From: Luteolibacter ambystomatis
GTDB taxonomy: Bacteria > Verrucomicrobiota > Verrucomicrobiia > Verrucomicrobiales > Akkermansiaceae
Direction of reading: 5' to 3'
Length of the DNA stretch: 64,000 bases
Assembly: GCF_018137965.1 (NCBI RefSeq)
Contig: NZ_CP073100.1
Span: 4,537,754 to 4,601,753 of the forward strand
This document shows, in pieces, positions 61,366 to 64,000 of the stretch. The position numbers and the translations under genes are program-made. The notes under the pieces were generated by a model that did not search any database, was not told the origin of the DNA, and saw nothing but the letters and a program-made list of their open reading frames with translations. Each line of letters opens with the position of its first letter. The first letter of the stretch is position 1.

Positions 61366-62406
61366 ATGCCTGCCAAGACCGTATCAGAAGAGCCTGCCAC
61401 CGACAAACTTGCCGAGGCCCGCAGGCGGAACCTCGATCTCGCGATTTCCAGCATCCAGAAGGAATTCGGTGAATCCGCGATCATGCGGATGGGCGACGGC
61501 CACCGTGTGGATGTGGATGTCATCCCGACTGGGAACCTGCTGATCGACCGCGCGCTCGGCGTTGGCGGTTTCCCCCGCGGCCGCATCATTGAGGTGTTCG
61601 GCCCCGAGTCTTCCGGTAAGACCACCCTTACCCTCACCGCGATTGCCCAGGCTCAGAAGAAGGGCGGGCTGGCGGCCTTCATCGATGTCGAGCACGCGCT
61701 CGATCCCCAGTATGCCCGCAAGCTGGGTGTGAATCTGGACGATCTGCTCGTCTCCCAGCCTTCCTCCGGTGAAGAAGCCCTCCAGATCTGCGAGGCGCTC
61801 GTCCGCTCGAACGCCATTGATGTCATCGTGCTCGACTCCGTCGCCGCGCTCGTCACCAAGCAGGAACTCGAAGGCGAGATCGGCGACTCCACCGTGGGCA
61901 CCCAGGCCCGCCTGATGAGCGCCGCCATGCGCAAGCTCACCGGCCTCATCGCCAAGGCCCGCACCGTCTGCATCTTCACCAACCAGATCCGCGAGAAGAT
62001 CGGCGTGATGTTCGGCAATCCGGAAACCACCCCCGGCGGTCGCGCGCTCAAGTTCTTCGCCTCCGTCCGCGTGGACATCCGCCGCATCGGCCAGATCAAG
62101 GCCACCGATGGCACCGTCACCGGCAACCGTACCAAGATCAAGGTGGTGAAGAACAAGGTCGCGCCGCCCTTCACCGAGTGCGAGTTCGACATCATGTATG
62201 CGGAGGGCATCTCCTCCACCGGCTCGCTGCTCGATCTGGCCTTGGAAATGGACATCATCCAGAAGCGCGGCTCGTGGTTCGCCTACAACGGTGCCCAGCT
62301 TGCCCAGGGCCGTGATGCGGCGAAGGAAGCCCTCAAGGCCGATGAGGCCCTCTACACAGAACTTTCCGAAAAGGTCCGCGAGAAGCTCGACGCGGCCAAG
62401 AAGTAA
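61366..62406 (+). CDS. recA: Recombinase RecA
   Basis: 346 residues. The DNA strand-exchange ATPase has Walker [10 protein letters not shown] (in [16 protein letters not shown]), the [11 protein letters not shown]alker B, the L1 region [18 protein letters not shown]2 with [23 protein letters not shown], and the C-terminal domain to residue 346. An N-terminal extension of about 15 residues ([17 protein letters not shown]) precedes the usual [10 protein letters not shown] start. A terminator follows. The upstream dyad suggests SOS control. Confidence 0.98.
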   Translation: MPAKTVSEEPATDKLAEARRRNLDLAISSIQKEFGESAIMRMGDGHRVDVDVIPTGNLLIDRALGVGGFPRGRIIEVFGPESSGKTTLTLTAIAQAQKKGGLAAFIDVEHALDPQYARKLGVNLDDLLVSQPSSGEEALQICEALVRSNAIDVIVLDSVAALVTKQELEGEIGDSTVGTQARLMSAAMRKLTGLIAKARTVCIFTNQIREKIGVMFGNPETTPGGRALKFFASVRVDIRRIGQIKATDGTVTGNRTKIKVVKNKVAPPFTECEFDIMYAEGISSTGSLLDLALEMDIIQKRGSWFAYNGAQLAQGRDAAKEALKADEALYTELSEKVREKLDAAKK

Positions 62407-62438
62407 CAGGTCACGGCAGTCGTTCGCCGTTGGTGTTG

Positions 62439-62470
62439 GAAGCGCGGGTTGAAAGACCCGCGCTTCTTTT
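62439..62470 (+). terminator. Rho-independent terminator of recA
   Basis: GAAGCGCGGGT / ACCCGCGCTTC perfect 11-bp stem, then TTTTC. Confidence 0.92.
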
Positions 62471-62560
62471 CATGACTGGGAGCTCCAAGGAGTAGGGACA
62501 TTCTTGTCCTGTTCTCTTTGCTTCAACTTTTCGTCGTTCCCGCAGCTTCATCCCGATCCC

Positions 62561-62815
62561 ATGTCTCTCAAGCTCCCTTCCTCTGAACGAAAAGACGTCC
62601 TCCGTTCCCTCGGCCGCTATTTCACCGAGGAACTTGATACTGATCTCGGCGACATGCAGGCCGGCCTCCTGCTCGACTACATCCTCAAGGAGATCGCCCC
62701 ACTCGCCTACAACCAGGGAGTCGAGGACGCCCGCCGGTTTTTGTCCGACAAGATGGAGGATCTCTCCGCCTCCTGCTTTGAACACGGCCTGACGTATTGG
62801 GACAAGAAGCGCTGA
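62561..62815 (+). CDS. DUF2164 family protein
   Basis: 84-residue cytosolic protein. The DUF2164 pattern is clear: ERKDVLRSLGRYFTEELDTDLGDMQAGLLLDYILKEIAPLAYNQGVEDARRFL, then DKMEDLSASCFE. The family is widespread and uncharacterised. ATG 62561 is used because the domain begins right after it. Confidence 0.88.
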   Translation: MSLKLPSSERKDVLRSLGRYFTEELDTDLGDMQAGLLLDYILKEIAPLAYNQGVEDARRFLSDKMEDLSASCFEHGLTYWDKKR

Positions 62816-62909
62816 GTGGCCAGGAGCATGCGATGGAAAACGGGCCACCGCTTTCCAATGGGAGAGACGCCTGATGCGCGATAGAAGAAGCGCGTCAGGA
62901 GGCATCAGG

Positions 62910-63221
62910 ATGAATGACTACGGGGTTGTGTTGATGGTTGTCGTCTTGATCGCAGCGATCATCCATTGGTGTTGGCGCCTTTCGCGGGCACGGACACTTT
63001 TGGAAGAATGGGCGGATTCAAGTGGTTTCCGGTTGTTGGAAAGCGAGAAGCGCGACTTCTTCAAGGGGCCTTTCTTCTGGGGATCGTCCAAATTGCAGGT
63101 GGTTTACAGGATCACGGTTTGTGATCGCAGTGGCAGGGAGAGGCAAGGTTGGGTTCGTTGCGGGGACTGGTTCTTCGGATTGATGGGCAGCCAAGTGGAA
63201 GTGAAATGGGATGATGAATGA
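62910..63221 (+). CDS. Small membrane protein, hypothetical
   Basis: 103 residues. One N-terminal TM segment (about 5-24, GVVLMVVVLIAAIIHWCW) is followed by a beta-rich cytoplasmic or periplasmic domain (SSGFRLLESEKRDFFKGPFFWGSSKLQVVYRITVCDRSGRERQGWVRCGDWFFG). An exact AGGAGG (62897-62902), seven bases before ATG 62910, fixes the start. GC content is lower than in its neighbours. It is a common 'unknown single-TM' type. Confidence 0.72.
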   Translation: MNDYGVVLMVVVLIAAIIHWCWRLSRARTLLEEWADSSGFRLLESEKRDFFKGPFFWGSSKLQVVYRITVCDRSGRERQGWVRCGDWFFGLMGSQVEVKWDDE

Positions 63222-63378
63222 ATCGGGTGAACGAGTGACTTTTGTGGCGGTGTAGCTCTGAAGTAGTGAAAGCATTACTGTTTGCGCATCGGTGCAGCGG
63301 ACGACTCCTGGTCGTAACTTGGAATCGTGAGGAGCGGTCAACCGTTCCCACTCACAAGCAGGAATGCTTACGCTACCT

Positions 63379-64000
63379 CTATGCCAGCACGCCGGTCACC
63401 ACCCTCGCCGGTTTCACGCCGGTGAGCTTTTGGTCGAGCCCTTGGAAGGGGAAGACCAGCTTCTTGTGATCGAAGCCGAGCAGGTGGAGCATGGTGGCGT
63501 GGAAGTCGCGGATGTGCACCGGGTCCTTCGCGGCGCTGTAGCCGACGGGATCGGTCTCGCCGTAGGTGAAGCCGGGCTTCACGCCCGCACCCGCCATCCA
63601 CAGCGTGAACGCTCCGGGGTTGTGATCGCGGCCGACGAACTGGTTCGTCGTGCCGCCGCGGTTCTCCTGCATCGGCGTGCGGCCGAACTCTCCGCTCCAC
63701 ACGACCAGCGTGTCTTCCAGCAAACCACGTTGTTCCAGATCGGCCAGCAGCGCGGCGATCGGCTTGTCGATATCGCGGCACTTCTTGATGAAGCCATCAT
63801 TGATCGCCTCGCTGGCGTTCGAGCCGTGTGAGTCCCAGCCCCAGTCGAAGAGCTGGATGTAACGCGTGCCGGCCTCCGCGAGACGGCGGGCGAGCAGGCA
63901 GTTGTTTGCGAAGGATTCCTTGCCCGGCTGGGTGCCGTACATCTCGTGGATGTGCGCGGGCTCCTTGGAGATGTCCATCACCTCCGGCACCGAGACCTGC
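63379..64000 (-). CDS. DUF1501 domain protein (N-terminus beyond window)
   Basis: C-terminal 207 residues of a DUF1501 (sulfatase-like fold) protein; the frame runs off the right edge. Hallmarks are NCLLARRLAEAGTRYIQLFDWGWDSHG, DIDKPIAALLADLEQRGLLEDTLVVWSGEFGRTPMQENRGG, GRDHNPGAFTLWMAGAGVKPGFTYGETD, and the end HATMLHLLGFDHKKLVFPFQGLDQKLTG. In Verrucomicrobiota and Planctomycetes it is usually encoded with a DUF1549/DUF1553 cytochrome partner, here expected beyond the edge. The leading 157 bp before its stop hold nothing I recognise. Confidence 0.93.
   Translation of the reverse strand, partial: QVSVPEVMDISKEPAHIHEMYGTQPGKESFANNCLLARRLAEAGTRYIQLFDWGWDSHGSNASEAINDGFIKKCRDIDKPIAALLADLEQRGLLEDTLVVWSGEFGRTPMQENRGGTTNQFVGRDHNPGAFTLWMAGAGVKPGFTYGETDPVGYSAAKDPVHIRDFHATMLHLLGFDHKKLVFPFQGLDQKLTGVKPARVVTGVLA

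Noticed and set aside
63222..63378. Search for a tRNA or small RNA in the gap before the DUF1501 gene
   Set aside because: No cloverleaf, no CCA end and no conserved stem seen.

Overview
The window looks like a chromosomal segment of a free-living, high-GC member of the Verrucomicrobiota (a Luteolibacter/Haloferula-like lineage is the best guess, from gene content only). The evidence is the combination of a sulfatase, three Gfo/Idh/MocA oxidoreductases (two with Tat-like leaders), a tandem DUF1080 protein, a DUF1501 protein, giant LamG/Ig secreted proteins with a 'DxDGxxNxxEY' tail, azurin, and the intergenic 'CACGAAA' and 'ATCTGCGGTC' hairpin repeats typical of the PVC group. It is mostly core and carbohydrate-scavenging chromosome. 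I see no prophage, integrated plasmid, CRISPR array, rRNA or tRNA.

Layout. 1-7.6 kb: end of mazG, a secreted sulfatase, a LOG-family protein, then a four-gene overlapping operon (DUF2721 protein, membrane protein, winged-helix regulator, EEP-domain protein). This is followed by an IspH-fold protein that has lost its iron-sulfur ligands and sits behind two matching palindromes. 7.7-12.1 kb: LysR regulator, ApbE, a sulfatase-modifying-factor-like protein and a Tat oxidoreductase. 12.3-23.8 kb: nucleoside-type MFS permease, two more Gfo/Idh/MocA proteins, a 1785-residue secreted phosphoesterase and a DUF1080 protein, consistent with uptake and turnover of sugars or nucleosides. 23.9-25.7 kb: two tandem paralogous exported proteins. 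25.9-28.2 kb: mscL and a two-gene acyltransferase pair resembling ornithine-lipid synthesis. 29-31 kb: azurin and the P-II protein gene behind an exact sigma-54 promoter. 31-43 kb: TerC, small lipoproteins, RseP, TrmL, Vsr, a HAD phosphatase, and a metzincin-like secreted protease gene broken by an in-frame amber codon. 43-49.6 kb: a shrunken GH95-like protein, rpsB-tsf, an alginate-lyase-like secreted protein and rlmN. 49.9-55 kb: yebC, nth, two TPR proteins and a Xer recombinase. 55-59 kb: a nitrogen block with two tandem TorF-type porins divergent from an ammonium transporter. 59-63 kb: coaX, a ROK kinase, recA behind a LexA-like dyad, and small proteins. The right edge cuts a DUF1501 gene.

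Working together. Three TTGGCACG-N4-(T/A)TGCT elements precede the P-II gene, one porin gene and amt. This implies one sigma-54/nitrogen regulon spread over about 28 kb. The sulfatase, alginate-lyase-like, DUF1080 and Gfo/Idh/MocA genes suggest life on sulfated or acidic polysaccharides. The least explained items are the IspH-like pseudoenzyme with its duplicated operators, the amber-interrupted protease, the GH95 remnant and the two large hairpin repeats.
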